A stretch of 39,502 bases of DNA, taken from assembly GCA_001275005.1 (NCBI GenBank), contig JWZX01003165.1, positions 1 through 39,502 on the forward strand, in the 5' to 3' direction. Shown here in pieces: positions 9,122 through 19,700 of this stretch. Position numbers and translations under genes: made by a program. Every line of letters begins with the position of its first letter. The stretch's first letter is position 1. Under the pieces are notes generated by a model. The model saw nothing but the letters and a program-made list of their open reading frames with translations, ran no database searches and had not been told where the DNA came from. Origin of the DNA: Chrysochromulina tobinii (lineage: Eukaryota > Haptophyta > Prymnesiales > Chrysochromulinaceae).

Positions 9122-11144
9122 GTTCGGGTCGTAGCGCGACGGCGCGTACTCGGGTACCGTCTTGAGCGGTTTCGTCGACTCCTCGATGAGAGTGTAATCA
9201 TACCCGTGCTCGCGGCGCGATGCGTATGAGCGCTCAGTCCACTCGATGTCGAACCTGTGAACGAGCGATGGGGCGCTGTGGTGAGCACACGCATGCGAGG
9301 CAGCTCAGGGCCGGGCGAACGGTCCAACTCGATGCCGTACGAAGTGGCGATGACGTCCCCGAAGCGCGATTGGAGCGTCTCGTACGTCTCGTACGGGATG
9401 AAGTTGAAGCCGCACACCTCCGGGTCGTTGATGCCCACGCGCTTGATCTCCTCGTCAGTCGGACCGAAGATCATCGGAAGGTCATCAAAGGGCATCGGCG
9501 GGTAGCACTTTGAGGTGGCCTCCGTGCCCTGAACGCGCAGGAAGCATGCGACGTAGAGCCCGGCCGAGCCGAAGTCGGTGATGTTCTGGAAGTAGTAGCC
9601 CTCGCCAGGCTCACACGCGCCCGTCGGCAGGGAGGAGCCATCGTCGACACACTTGAGGTGGAAGACCTTGCGTGTGCTCTCGGCGCTCATGAGCGTCATT
9701 GGGGAGGTGCACTCGGCCACACTGCCACACGTCATCCAGGAGCGCGGCGAGTGCGGGTTTGGGCACACGTACGACTCATCGAGCTCGCCCACGTCTTGCA
9801 GGAAGTACGCTGCGGAGTGCGAGCCGCGAGCGCGCATGCCATGCGAGCGCCCCATGCCATCCTCCCAAGTGTTGCGCACGATCCAGCCTCCGTCAAAGCC
9901 CCGAACGGTGCGGAAGTGGTCATTGTAGCCGACGATGTTGATGGCGTGGCCGCCAATCTGCACTAGCGGCTCATTCGGCTGGTGAAACCACTCGCCTGCG
10001 ACACACACACACGCGCGCGCGAGCGCACGCCCGGTGGAGAGCTGTCAGAGGTCTGGAGACGGAGGGGCGGGCGGATGCCGAGAGGACGCGCCCAGTACGG
10101 CGCCTACGCCACGAGCAGCACGCTGAGTGTAGGCGCCGTACTGGGCACGCTGAGCAGCACTGCCGGGCGATGACGCTGACGAAGTTGGCGAGGCTGAGCA
10201 GCACTGCCGGGCGACGCACCCTTCATGCTCACCATCGGGCGCTCGATGGTGATGCAGCACGTGATGCCCTCGTAGACGCGCTCGTGCGGGCACGCCTCGC
10301 AAACCTCCTTCTCCTTGTCGCAGCCCCGACGGGCGTCGCAAGGCACGTGAAAGTGCGAGCTGACCTCGCCGAGACCCAGCGAGAGCGGGTAGCCGCGCTC
10401 GACGAGCGTCCGCTTGATGTCGTCACGCGCAAAGTGCGTCTTCCACGAATTCACTTTAAACTCGAGTGGATTCTTGCTACGCGCCTCGGCGAGGCCATCG
10501 CATTTCCAGTCATCGTCGAGGCCGGCGACCGGTGTGTAGGGGCACACCGTCACGGGCAGCGGGCCGATCTTGCCGAGGTCCGAGATCTGGCTCAGGGGGG
10601 CAAAGATCTTCTCATCGCCACCGTCGCGGCCTTCGGTCGTATTGCCCCACGAGATCATAGTGGCTCCGCCCTCCACCGTGACCTCCACGGCAGGGCAATA
10701 GCTCATCGGGTACTTCTTGCACGTCTCCATGTACGCGATGCCGAGCGCCTGGCGGCTCAGCCTCATGTACTTTGCGGGGTCAAACCAGCCGCGCTCGACT
10801 CCATAGCGACGGTAAGAGTCTTCGAGGATGCCCGAGCCCGAGAAGAGATAGCAGTCGCCACGAAGCAACTGATGGGACGACGGAGTCACGCCACTGACGA
10901 GGAATCGCGGCGGCGTCGAAGTGTGGACGCTCGGGCAAGACGGCGCGCTCGCCATCGACACCGCGCTGGGCTGCATGAAGTAGGCGAGCGTGCTCAGGAG
11001 CCCGCCGCCGATTACCATACCTCCGATGACCAAGGTGCCATTTCGTACCATACCTCCGAGTGGCGTGACCAGGTTGGTCGGCTTGGCGCGCTCATCGTCG
11101 CCGAGAAGAGATGTCTTTCCATTCTCCATAGATGCGTACTGCAT
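9113..11144 (-). CDS. Membrane-anchored papain-like (C1 family) cysteine peptidase
   Basis: Inferred exons 11144-10220, 9995-9329 and 9254-9113 total 1,734 bp, 577 residues. The ATG at 11144 is the first in frame; the frame stays open to 11282 without an ATG. Residues about 36-57 (TLVIGGMVIGGGLLSTLAYF) form a signal anchor, so the enzyme is probably type II with a lumenal or extracellular catalytic domain. Papain landmarks are in order: Gln92 six residues before Cys98 in HQLLRGDCYLFSGSG; His325 in GGHAINIVGYN; Asn350 in WIVRNTWEDG. The usual GSCWAF box is replaced by GDCYLF, so it is a divergent member. A Cys-containing C-terminal extension of about 200 residues follows. The last exon replaces an arginine-rich out-of-frame tail with FDIEWTERSYASRREHGYDY, supporting the second intron. 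Substrate unknown. Confidence 0.78.
9255..9328 (-). other. Intron 2 of the C1 peptidase
   Basis: Minus-strand GA|GTTGGA...TCACAG|GTTCGAC, phase 2, 74 bp. The donor is weak but is the only upstream GT in the right phase that I found, and the join gives YGIEFDIEW. The intron start (GTTGGAC) and next exon start (GTTCGAC) differ at one of seven bases, possibly a decayed form of the duplication seen elsewhere. Confidence 0.55.
10090..10146. repeat. 18-bp perfect inverted repeat (hairpin) in an intron
   Basis: Arms GCCCAGTACGGCGCCTAC (10090-10107) and its exact reverse complement (10129-10146) are separated by 21 bp. It can form a strong stem-loop in the pre-mRNA of the C1 peptidase. Confidence 0.9.
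10149..10214. repeat. 22-bp direct repeat, 44-bp period
   Basis: Identical 22-bp copies containing GAGCAGCACTGCCGGGCGA at 10149-10170 and 10193-10214. The second ends five bases from the donor of the peptidase's first intron. Confidence 0.9.
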
Positions 11145-11687
11145 CGTGTCGGCGCAGGCGCTTGGAAGGAAGGTGACGTCGGGGGTCTCGCCGTCCGCGC
11201 CGATTCCGCTCGGGGGTCTCGTTACCGGTACGTACCGGTATCGGCAAATTCCGCACCAAAGCAATGACGACGCGTCGACCACCCTGTGACTGACCGACCA
11301 CCTTTCGCTGCCTCACTCACCGCGGAGCGCATGGCGCAAACGCAAATACGAGTAATGTCCTACAGTATCAGGCTACAGACTGCATCGGCGCCAGGCGCCG
11401 CGGTCTAAACTTAGTTCATGTCAGCCAGAGGACAACAACGCCGTGAATAAAGGAAGCCTTACTGAATGTGCTCCGGAAGCCAGCTGTGGTGGAAGGGAGT
11501 CGATGGAGACCATGGAGGGGGGTCCAAATTTTTGATGGACTTGATTGTTATTGATGTTATTGATCACGTTATCTTCGCGGAATTTTCTAGTGAACATATC
11601 CTGCGACGTCCACATTGCATCACCACGGGACCGAGTCTTGCCGTTCACAACCCCTACTCTAGGTCCTTCACACCTCATGTTCTAGAA
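11145..11687. promoter_or_regulatory. Divergent intergenic region with an 18-bp palindrome
   Basis: 543 bp between the divergent starts of the C1 peptidase (11144) and the methyltransferase-hydroxylase (11688), so both promoters are probably here. It contains the perfect palindrome at 11223-11240. The part from 11466 to 11687 is open in frame with the plus-strand gene but is markedly AT-richer, so I treat it as 5' UTR or promoter, not coding. Confidence 0.45.
11223..11240. repeat. 18-bp perfect palindrome TACCGGTACGTACCGGTA
   Basis: Perfectly self-complementary, 79 bp upstream of the peptidase start on the minus strand. It contains two copies of the 8-bp core TACCGGTA that is also the centre of the palindrome at 37708-37727. 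It could be a site for a dimeric DNA-binding protein. Confidence 0.7.
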
Positions 11688-13591
11688 ATGGAGACCTTCC
11701 TGCCTTCACCCATTGACGACGACGGCGACGCTACAGGTGACCGAGAGTGGGACAGCAGTTACCTCCTGCTTGCAGCTCTTGTCAATGAGGATGCGTGTGC
11801 ACGCCTCCTGCCTCCCGGCGTCTCGCTTCCTCCTGAGGAGGTGCTAGAGCTGGGCGCCGGAACCGGCGCCATGGCCTGCTCACTTCTTGCGTCACGCTGG
11901 TCTGGAGTACGGTACGTGGCCACGGACATGGCTTGCCGTATCGCCAACATAGAAGCCAACGCGGCCAAGAGCAAGTGCACCAGCTTGTACGCACAGCCAC
12001 TCATCTGGGGCAGCACGCCACCAGCACCAATGAGTGCGGGCGATGCCACCTACCTTGTTTTGATGTCCGACTTGATCTACTTTCACGGCAAGCACCTGCT
12101 CGAGCCCGACACACTCGAGCCGCTCGCGCAGACGCTCTGCATGGCGCTCTCACAGCGCAGGCGCTCCTGTGCCCTCTTCACGTTCAGGGAGCGCGACCCC
12201 GAGCGTGAGGCTCATTTTCGAGCCTTGTGCGTCGCACGTGGCTTGGCGGTCACAGAGCCGCTCGACGCTGACTATCTGGCGGGGCTCGTACCCGCCGCGA
12301 CGCACTCGGATGTTGAATCATCTGGGCCATTGAGGCTATGGCGCCTGACGCCTCCACAAGACAGCACTACACACGTGATTTCAGGCGAGGCGCCCACTCC
12401 CCCGGCGCCCGCAGCCACAGTGCCGCAGCATGCACTCTCTTCTGCGCAGCCGTCTGTACTCATACCGCAGCTCTCGATTACAGCACTCTCGGCCGGCTCT
12501 GTTCGCGCGCATCTCCGGATCAAGATCGGCCCAGATCTGCCGAGATTGGAGCCAGATCTGCCCAGATCGGAGCCAGATCTGCCGAAATCGGAGCCAGATC
12601 TACCCAGATCGGAGCCAGATCTGCCCAGATGGCGCCAGGGTGCCCTCGTAGCGAGCGAGCGAGAGCCTCGGCTGGTGCTCTACCCCAATTTCCTCTCTGC
12701 GTCGGAGACAGCGCACCTGCTCGACTTAAGTCGCTGGGGCGCGCTCGAGGCAGAGGCCGCTGCGATCTTCACGCCCGCGGCGACGCCTGCTGTCTCTTGG
12801 GACAGCGGTCGCGCCATTAACGCCGCGAGCAGCGGGCGCACGATCACCATCCATTTGCCCTCGCCCAGTGACGATCCTATCATCCAGGCCATCGAGGAGC
12901 GCTGTGCGGCAGCGACAGGCATCCCAATACACGCCGATGAGGAGCCTATAGGGGTGCGCCTAACGAGCCCCTCAACGGCCACCACTGATATATACATGAT
13001 TGCCCCTAATCATGGATGCCCCCTGATTGCCTCGCTCATCAGGTGCGCCATACGAGTCCCTCAACGGCCGACGAGTGCGGCGAGCGCTACTGCACCGCGC
13101 TTCACATCGACACGAACCAAGGCGGCCACTTCCGCGCCGCGACGGTGCTGCTGTACCTGCATGACATCGAGCACGGCGGCGAGACCCGTTTCCCGCTCGT
13201 CGGCGCGGCGGAGGGCTCGGAGATTCGACTTGCGGCCGAGCGCCTTGCGGATCTCGGCATCACGGCGTTCAGCCCGAGTGAAGACATCGAGTGGCCACCC
13301 CTCCACTTGCGAAAGCCGTTACTGGATGCCGCGGAGGCGGAGGGCGTCGGGCTGTGCATCCAGCCCAAGGCGGGGCTCGCCGCCGTCTTCTGGACGCATA
13401 CGCCCGATGGCCTGGACAAGTACAGCTGGCACGCGGGCGCGCGCGTGCCGCCTGAGGCCACCGATGGCAAGCTCATCGCCCAAAAGTTCAAGTCGCTTCC
13501 AGTCCAGTGGCGGCCAACACGGAAAGCAGATGCCGTCAGGCTGCCCGTTGAGTTGAGCCCGCCGTTAGGGTTAGGGTTAGGCGTAGCGTGA
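11688..13591 (+). CDS. Methyltransferase fused to 2OG-Fe(II)/prolyl 4-hydroxylase domain
   Basis: Inferred exons 11688-12953 and 13043-13591, 604 residues. An upstream in-frame ATG at 11466 would add 74 residues from AT-rich sequence, so I prefer 11688. The N-terminal half has a class I SAM-binding fold of the METTL21-like lysine methyltransferase type: VLELGAGTGAMACSLL (about 52-67, motif I), YVATDM, then VLMSDLIYF (about 123-131). A PDLPRSE heptapeptide array (about 281-315) links to the C-terminal half, which has the prolyl 4-hydroxylase pattern: LHIDTNQGGHFRAATVLLYL with the HxD iron ligands at about 441-443, a distal His in YSWHAGARV (about 550), and a following Lys. Both active sites look intact. 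A dual protein-modifying enzyme is inferred; the substrates are unknown. The C-terminus ends in a telomere-like repeat. Confidence 0.78.
12529..12630 (+). repeat. Coding 21-bp minisatellite (PDLPRSE)
   Basis: About five units close to CCAGATCTGCCCAGATCGGA encode the heptapeptide linker between the methyltransferase and hydroxylase domains. The frame is kept. Confidence 0.85.
12954..13042 (+). other. Intron of the methyltransferase-hydroxylase gene, flanked by a 27-bp direct repeat
   Basis: GGG|GTGCGCC...CTCATCAG|GTGCGCC, phase 0, 89 bp. The first 27 bases of the intron (12954-12980) match the first 27 of the next exon (13043-13069) at 24 positions. The 3' end GATTGCCTCGCTCATCAG closely resembles intron ends in Brr2. 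Confidence 0.8.
13563..13580 (+). repeat. Interstitial telomere-like motif
   Basis: Three contiguous TTAGGG-type units inside the last codons of the methyltransferase-hydroxylase gene (encoding LGLGLG). Too short to be a telomere; possibly a scar of repair or telomere-RNA insertion, or chance. Confidence 0.7.
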
Positions 13592-13790
13592 CCCAAACGA
13601 TGAACTCTTCGCGGCACTTTTCACTACAGGGAATTATTTGCTACACATTTTGGGAGCGGGCCACCCCATGCTCCCAGCGGCACGCACAGAACTGTGACAT
13701 TTGCGAGACGCCATGGCGTGGGCATGGTGCACCGACAGTAGTGTCGACTCGGGCGGCTGCGCGCGCGCCCTGCGCCCTCGTGCTCATCGT
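13592..13790. other. Convergent intergenic spacer
   Basis: 199 bp between the 3' ends of the methyltransferase-hydroxylase (plus) and dynein (minus). Both 3' UTRs and poly(A) sites must fit here; I see no clear AATAAA. Confidence 0.4.
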
Positions 13791-16700
13791 TTAGTCGTTG
13801 GTCATCGAGATCAGCGCGGTGCCGCGGCGCGTCCACAGGAGTGGGTCTTCCTTGCTCTTGAGCCAGAAGTTGCACACGTGGTTCGTCGAGTGGCCCGCGG
13901 TCGAGAGCGTGCCCGCGCGCACGTTCGTCTTGTAGAAGGGGCACTCGTAGTTGCCCTTGGCCCGATCGGGCCCGATTTTGTCGGGCATCAAGTGGAGGAC
14001 GTTCATCGGCGCGAAGAGCTCGCCCTGGTGCGACTCGGCCATGCACCCCTCCTTCGGGTCGAAGCGTGCGCCCTCCATGAACATGCCGTGGATGAAGACG
14101 CCGTCCGGAGGGGCCGCGGGCACGTCCTCGAGCCCCGCGTACGGCTTGACAAACGCGACGAACTCGAGTAGGTCGATGGCCTCCTTGTACTTGCGCGCGT
14201 AGGCCTGGAGCGCGGACGTGAAGAAGCCCTGTGGGAAGAAGACGGCGGAGATCCAGAACGACTTGGGCGGTCCGCCCGTGAGCCAGCCGCGCATGAACTC
14301 GACGCGCCCGACAAAGTCCTTGTACCAGGAGGCGAGGGGCTTGAGCGACGGGTAGCCCTTGCCGCCCTCGCCCCAGGGCCCCGGCACCTGCTGGAAGAGG
14401 AGGTTGGCGTATGCGGCGTCGAGTTGGGCGGACATGACGACGAGCCCCTTGAGGCCGCGCTGGAGCTCGTTGAGCATCGTCTTGATGGCACCGATCATTC
14501 GGTTGAACTTGTCAATCTCCTGCGAGAGGAAGATGCCGAGAGGATTCATCGAACCGTCCTCGAGCTTCGCAAAGGTCGACGCGCCCGCCTCCTTGAGGTT
14601 GAGATTCTTGGGCATGCGCGCCACGAGGTCGTCGCACACCTCGCCGACGACCTCATCGGACGACTTGCCGCCGCCGCCGCCGCCCGTGCGCGGCTGCAGC
14701 GAGATGATGGTCTCGAGCATGCCTGCGGACTCCTTTGTTTGGAAAGTGATGTCCGCGTTCAGGTGGAGTCCGAAGATCTCGGGACGGTCCACGAGCGGGA
14801 ACGTCGAGATGAACTGGCGGTACGTGTCGATCGGCCCCTCGGGCGGCGCGCAGTACCGGAACTTGGCATCCAGCTGCGGGCAGTACGAGAAGGTCGTCGG
14901 CTGCGCGATGGTCTGCGGGTCGAGGTACGACGAGAGGATGGCGCGCGTGAGGCGCACGTCCTGCTTGTCCGTCACGCGCCCGCCGTAGATGACGTCCGAG
15001 ATGATGATGTTGAGCGCCTCCCACGGCACCGACGGGTTCTGGTCGAGGAAGAGCTTGAGGTTCGCCTGCGCAAAGTTGAGGTCGGAGGTCATCCACTGGT
15101 ACGCGATGTTCCAGCCGATCGCGCCGTACTTGCGCCGCTCCTGAATGACCGCGTTGAAGAAGCACAGGCCGAAGAGCAGGTTCTTGAACTCGGTCGGCTG
15201 CGCGCATCCTTCGAGCGTGCTCACATCCATGTCGATGTACGAGCGGCCGATGTTGGCCTTGAGGCCCTTTGGAGGCTCCTGCGTGAGCTTGAGCGAGTTC
15301 TGCAGGATGGTCGAGGGGAACTCGGGCGTGGGCATCGTGGTGAGCCACATCCTAAAGTCCTCGGCGATGCCCGACGCGTCGCGAAGCTGCTCGAGCAGCC
15401 GATCGAGCGTGGGCAGCCACGAGACGGCCAGGTGGCAGTTCTGCAGGCACACCCAGTATCCCTTGCCCTGCCCCTCGGCCATCAGCCGCTCGGCGATCGG
15501 ACCCTGGCCCTGGCCGAGCGAGACCATCTTGAGATTGTCTCCGACCGAGTAGTCGTACTTGCGCCCGAGCGCGAGAAGGTACTGCGTCGGGTCGGCGCCC
15601 GAGGTGAGGACGAAAACGATCGGCACCTTGGACGACGAGTCATTGTACGTGGACTGCAGATCAAAGGGAGGCGGCTCCTTGAACGACTTGCCGATCGAGT
15701 TGCCCACGAACTCTGACGAGCCGAACGCGACCTTCTCTGGCCGGAAGGCCTTGACGAGCAGCAGCCGATGGAAGGCGGTCGCCTTCTTCTCCCAGGCGGC
15801 GGGCAGTGGCGCCGTCTCTGGCGTCTCGGACGTGAAGAAGGTCTCCCACGCGGCCGAGTCGGCCATGACCGACTTGCGCAGCCCCTTGAGCTCGTCGATC
15901 TCGGCGTCGGCCGCGAGCACCATCGCCCAGGCGCGCGGCTCGATCCACGAGGACGCGGCGCCCGCGTCGGGCAGCCCGTCGACCCCGATGCCGGCCTTGA
16001 GGAAGTAGGCCCACTCGGCGGGGGTGATGTCGCCGCGCTGGCGCAGCACGCCGACGGCGATCAGGAAGGCAAAGAGCGTCTTGTGCTTCTCGAAGAGGGC
16101 GCGGCAGATGTTGACGAAGATCGACTTTAGGATTTCGTCGAGGAGAGTCTGCAGGCGCACCGCGAGGTCGTCGCTGGGCGGCGCGTCGGTGACCGTCTTG
16201 CAGAAGACCTGCTTAAAGTACTGGAGCGAGAACTGGTACATCGGGTCGATGACGCGGAAGTCGGCGACCACGAAATACAGGATCGAGCCGCGCGTGGCCA
16301 CCGGCCGATATGCCTCGCACGTCTGCACGATCTCCTTGGTCGTCACCTCGGCGCCCTTGACCGACTCTTCGGTCTTCTTGGAGATCTTCTTGGACGAGTC
16401 GAGCGTGTTGATCAGCGCCTCGTCGTCGAGGATGTTGCCGCTCGACTCGGCAAGCAGCCGGAGGATTGTATCCTCGAGCTCCTGGATGGTCTTACGGCCG
16501 GCCGCGATCGAGATCACGAGCTCCTCCTTCTTCTGCTGCAGGTCGGGCCGCTCGAGCGACGCGACGTCGGCGAGCAGCTGGTCCTCGAGCCCCTCGATGG
16601 TGACGGTGAAGTTGACGATGGTCACCTTGATGCACACCTCGGGCGCGTAGTGCGGGTTGGCGAGCGGCGAGGTGATGTAGAACTTGAAGTTCTCCGAGTA

Positions 16701-19700
16701 GTCGACGTCCGTGTCGCCCAGGCGGAGCAGCATGCGCCCCTGCGACTTGTACACCTGCTTGAGCAGCACGGGATCGAGCGACGGGTCGAGCGCCTCCTGC
16801 ACGTTCTCGAGCAGCACCGGGACGCCCACGCGGATCGAGGACTCGAGCGTGCGCAGGAAGTCGCTCTGCGAGAGCTTGATGATGCGCAGCTTATTGTCCT
16901 TCTCGAGGTTCTTGATCCACCGGTTGGCCTGGCTTTGCGGGTCGATCATGAGCGGCCAGCGTCGCGAGCGCGTCACGAAGATGGCATTCTCGATCGAGAG
17001 GTTGTCCTGCGGGAGCCCCGCGATGCCCCATTCACGAATGGTCACCGGGTCGCCCAGGATGGCCGTGACGGGCGTGCCCACCGCCGGCGTCTCCTCGACG
17101 AGCACGTCGAGCTCCTTGACCTTCGAGATCCATTGCGAGTTGAGCGCGTTGCGATACTTGGCCGTGAACGGCCCCTCGTACGCGATCGCGCCCGCGCACA
17201 CGATGGTATTGCCGACGACGTTGCGTTGGCCCTGGTTGAGGCGCACGCACAGCTGCTCCCAGCGCGTCTTCTCGGAGCCGAGCCCACCCACGAGCTTATC
17301 GGCACGCTCGAGCTTCACCTTCGTGTCCGCCTCCTGCTCCTCGAGCTGCTTGGCCTTGCGCTGCGTGTCGTCGAGCTTCTTCTTGAGGCCGGCGACGCGC
17401 CGCTCGACCTCCTTGAGCGCGTCCTGCTTCTCCTTGAGCATGGCCTGGGAGTCGGCGAGCTGCTTCTGCGCCGCCAAGAGCTTCGCTTTCTTGGGCTCGA
17501 CCGTCTTGGCAACGCGTGCGTACGTATCCATCGCGCGCACCCACATGCAGAGCGACTTGGCCGCCGTGGACACCTTGCCCACCATCTCCGGCAGGAACTT
17601 TTCGTTCTTCATGTACTTTTGGATGTTCTTGATCTTCTTCTCCTCGATGTTGTCCTTGTCGTAGTTCTGGAGCTGCTCGAGGAAGTCCATGGCCGACATG
17701 AGCTTCTTCGCCTCACCCCAGTCGGGCTTGACACCGAGCAGGATGCACACGGCCTCGAGCGTGAGCACGACGAGCTCGGGCGGCTGCTTGTACGCCTTCA
17801 CCTCGTTGATGTCGTTCTTGTTCAGCGACTTGAGCGCATCGACGGACGCGTAGAAGGCGGGCATGGCCTCGTCAAGGTCGCGCTTCGCATCGGCGGCGAT
17901 AGCCTGGGCCTCCTTGGCGACCTCGCCCACGGCGGCCTCCTCCTTGGCGACGCGCTGCTTGACCTCGTCGGCGTTGGCCTGGTCGACCGACACCTCCTCG
18001 AGCAACTTGGTCGTGTCCTTGGCCGCCTGCACGAGCACGGGCTGCAGCTTCGTCAGCTCGTCCTTCATCGTGTCGACCACCGCGTTGGTCTCGATGAGCT
18101 TATTCACACCGCCCGAGTAGTGCGAGATCTTGCGCGCGACGAGCGACTTTTGTTCGCCGAGCATGGTGCTGTACAGGTTGAGCAGCTCGAGGTACGAGGT
18201 GGGCGTCGTGTACGTCTTGCGCCGCAGCTGCGCGAAAAAGTCGTCGCCTGCCTGGCCGACCGAGTAGTGGATCTCGACGCAGATGTTGCAGATGGCCGCT
18301 TTGGTCTCTGGGCTGCCCATGTCGACCTTTTCGAAGTAGCGGTTCGCGACGGCGAGCAGCGCGTCCTTGGGCCACGCGTCGAACCAGTCGATGGTGCAGC
18401 AGTTGATGAGCGACGGGAACATGCGGCAGCGCACGCGGAATGCATCGCCGATCGGCGAGACGCACATGACGATGTGCAGGTTCTCGCGCACGAGGGAGAT
18501 GAAGTGCTTGTAGATGTCGTCGCGCCCCTCGCCCTTGCCCGCCTCCTTGGCGAGCGGGCGGCACGCGGAGAGGATCCTCTGCATGTCCTCTTCGGCGAAG
18601 AGGTTGGGCACCTCGCCAGAGTTGAGGATGCCGTTGATGTCCTCGACCATCGCCTCCTTGATGATCTGCGTGTCGGAGAAGAGGAAGACTGTCGGCTTGT
18701 TCTCGCAGCCCGCGGCGAACATGAAGGTCTTGAGGTCGTCGTGCCACGCGTTGAAGTCATACGTGCGCGTGATCTCGATGCCGAGGCACTCCATCTCCCA
18801 CATCGAGGCAGCGAGGCGCGCGAGTGACGAGCGGCCGGAGCCGCCGACGCCGACGAGCAGCGCGCAGCCGCGCGGCTGCGTGATCACGCGCGAGATGCGA
18901 GCGAGGTGGAGGGTCGCGTCCGTGAAGAAGACGAGGTTCATCGGCTTCGTCGTGTTCATGTTGTAGTCGCTCAGGCACTCTGCGAACTTGTCGCCCGACT
19001 TTTTGACATCGAGCTCCTCGTAGACCATCCCGGCCACGCCGTTGGACGTGTTCATAAAGGAGCCAAAGACGAATTTGGAGATCGAGTCCGTGTCCCACTC
19101 CTTGCTGAACGTGGTCTTGACGGATTCGACGATCTCGTGGCGGAACCAGGTGCGGTCCTTGTCGGAGATGAGCCGGTCGCAGAAGACGCGGCAGGTCTCG
19201 TGGGCCCAGAGCCGCAGGAAGGCATCTGGGTCGGGCGCCTTGGCCGGCGTGATCTGGAGCGCGCCCTGCATGACGCGCGAGACGTCGCGCAGGTTGAACG
19301 TGTAGTGCGACTTGGAGGGCGTTGGAAGCATCTCGGCGAGCATCCGGTTGTAGATGTGGATCGTGGCTCGGACGACCGGCTCGCCCAGCTCGGTGATGTT
19401 GAGCGGGAACGACGACGCGGTCAGGAAGCCGCCCAGGATCGATGTGAAGATGCGCTGCATCGAGGCCGACGAGAGCGTCGGGATCCAGAGCAGGTTGAAG
19501 TGGCGCGTGAGGCGCGGCGTCATCGCGTTGCGCCCACCGCCCGCGGGCCCGCACGCGGCGAGGAAGGACGTGTTCTGCACCTTCTTGAAGAAGAGCTTCT
19601 TGAGGTCGTAGAAGCCGCCCTGCGCGAGCGTCTGGCGAACGAGCTCGATGGGCGGCTGCGCGCCGTACTTTTCGAGCGCGGGCATGTTGATGTCGTCGAC

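Larger units (their letters stand above)
9996..10219 (-). other. Intron 1 of the C1 peptidase, with inverted and direct repeats
   Basis: Minus-strand AAGG|GTGCGT...GTCGCAG|GCGAGT, phase 1, 224 bp, joining MVSMKG to EWFHQPNEP. It contains an 18-bp perfect inverted repeat (10090-10107 and 10129-10146), a 22-bp direct repeat (10149-10170 and 10193-10214) and a CA/CG microsatellite (about 10001-10024). An alternative donor, ATG|GTGAGC, is a better consensus but gives the wrong phase. Confidence 0.7.

Noticed and set aside
11466-11687. N-terminal 74-residue extension of the methyltransferase-hydroxylase
   Set aside because: Open in frame but AT-richer than the coding sequence and not recognisable. 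The ATG at 11688 is closer to the methyltransferase domain. It remains possible.
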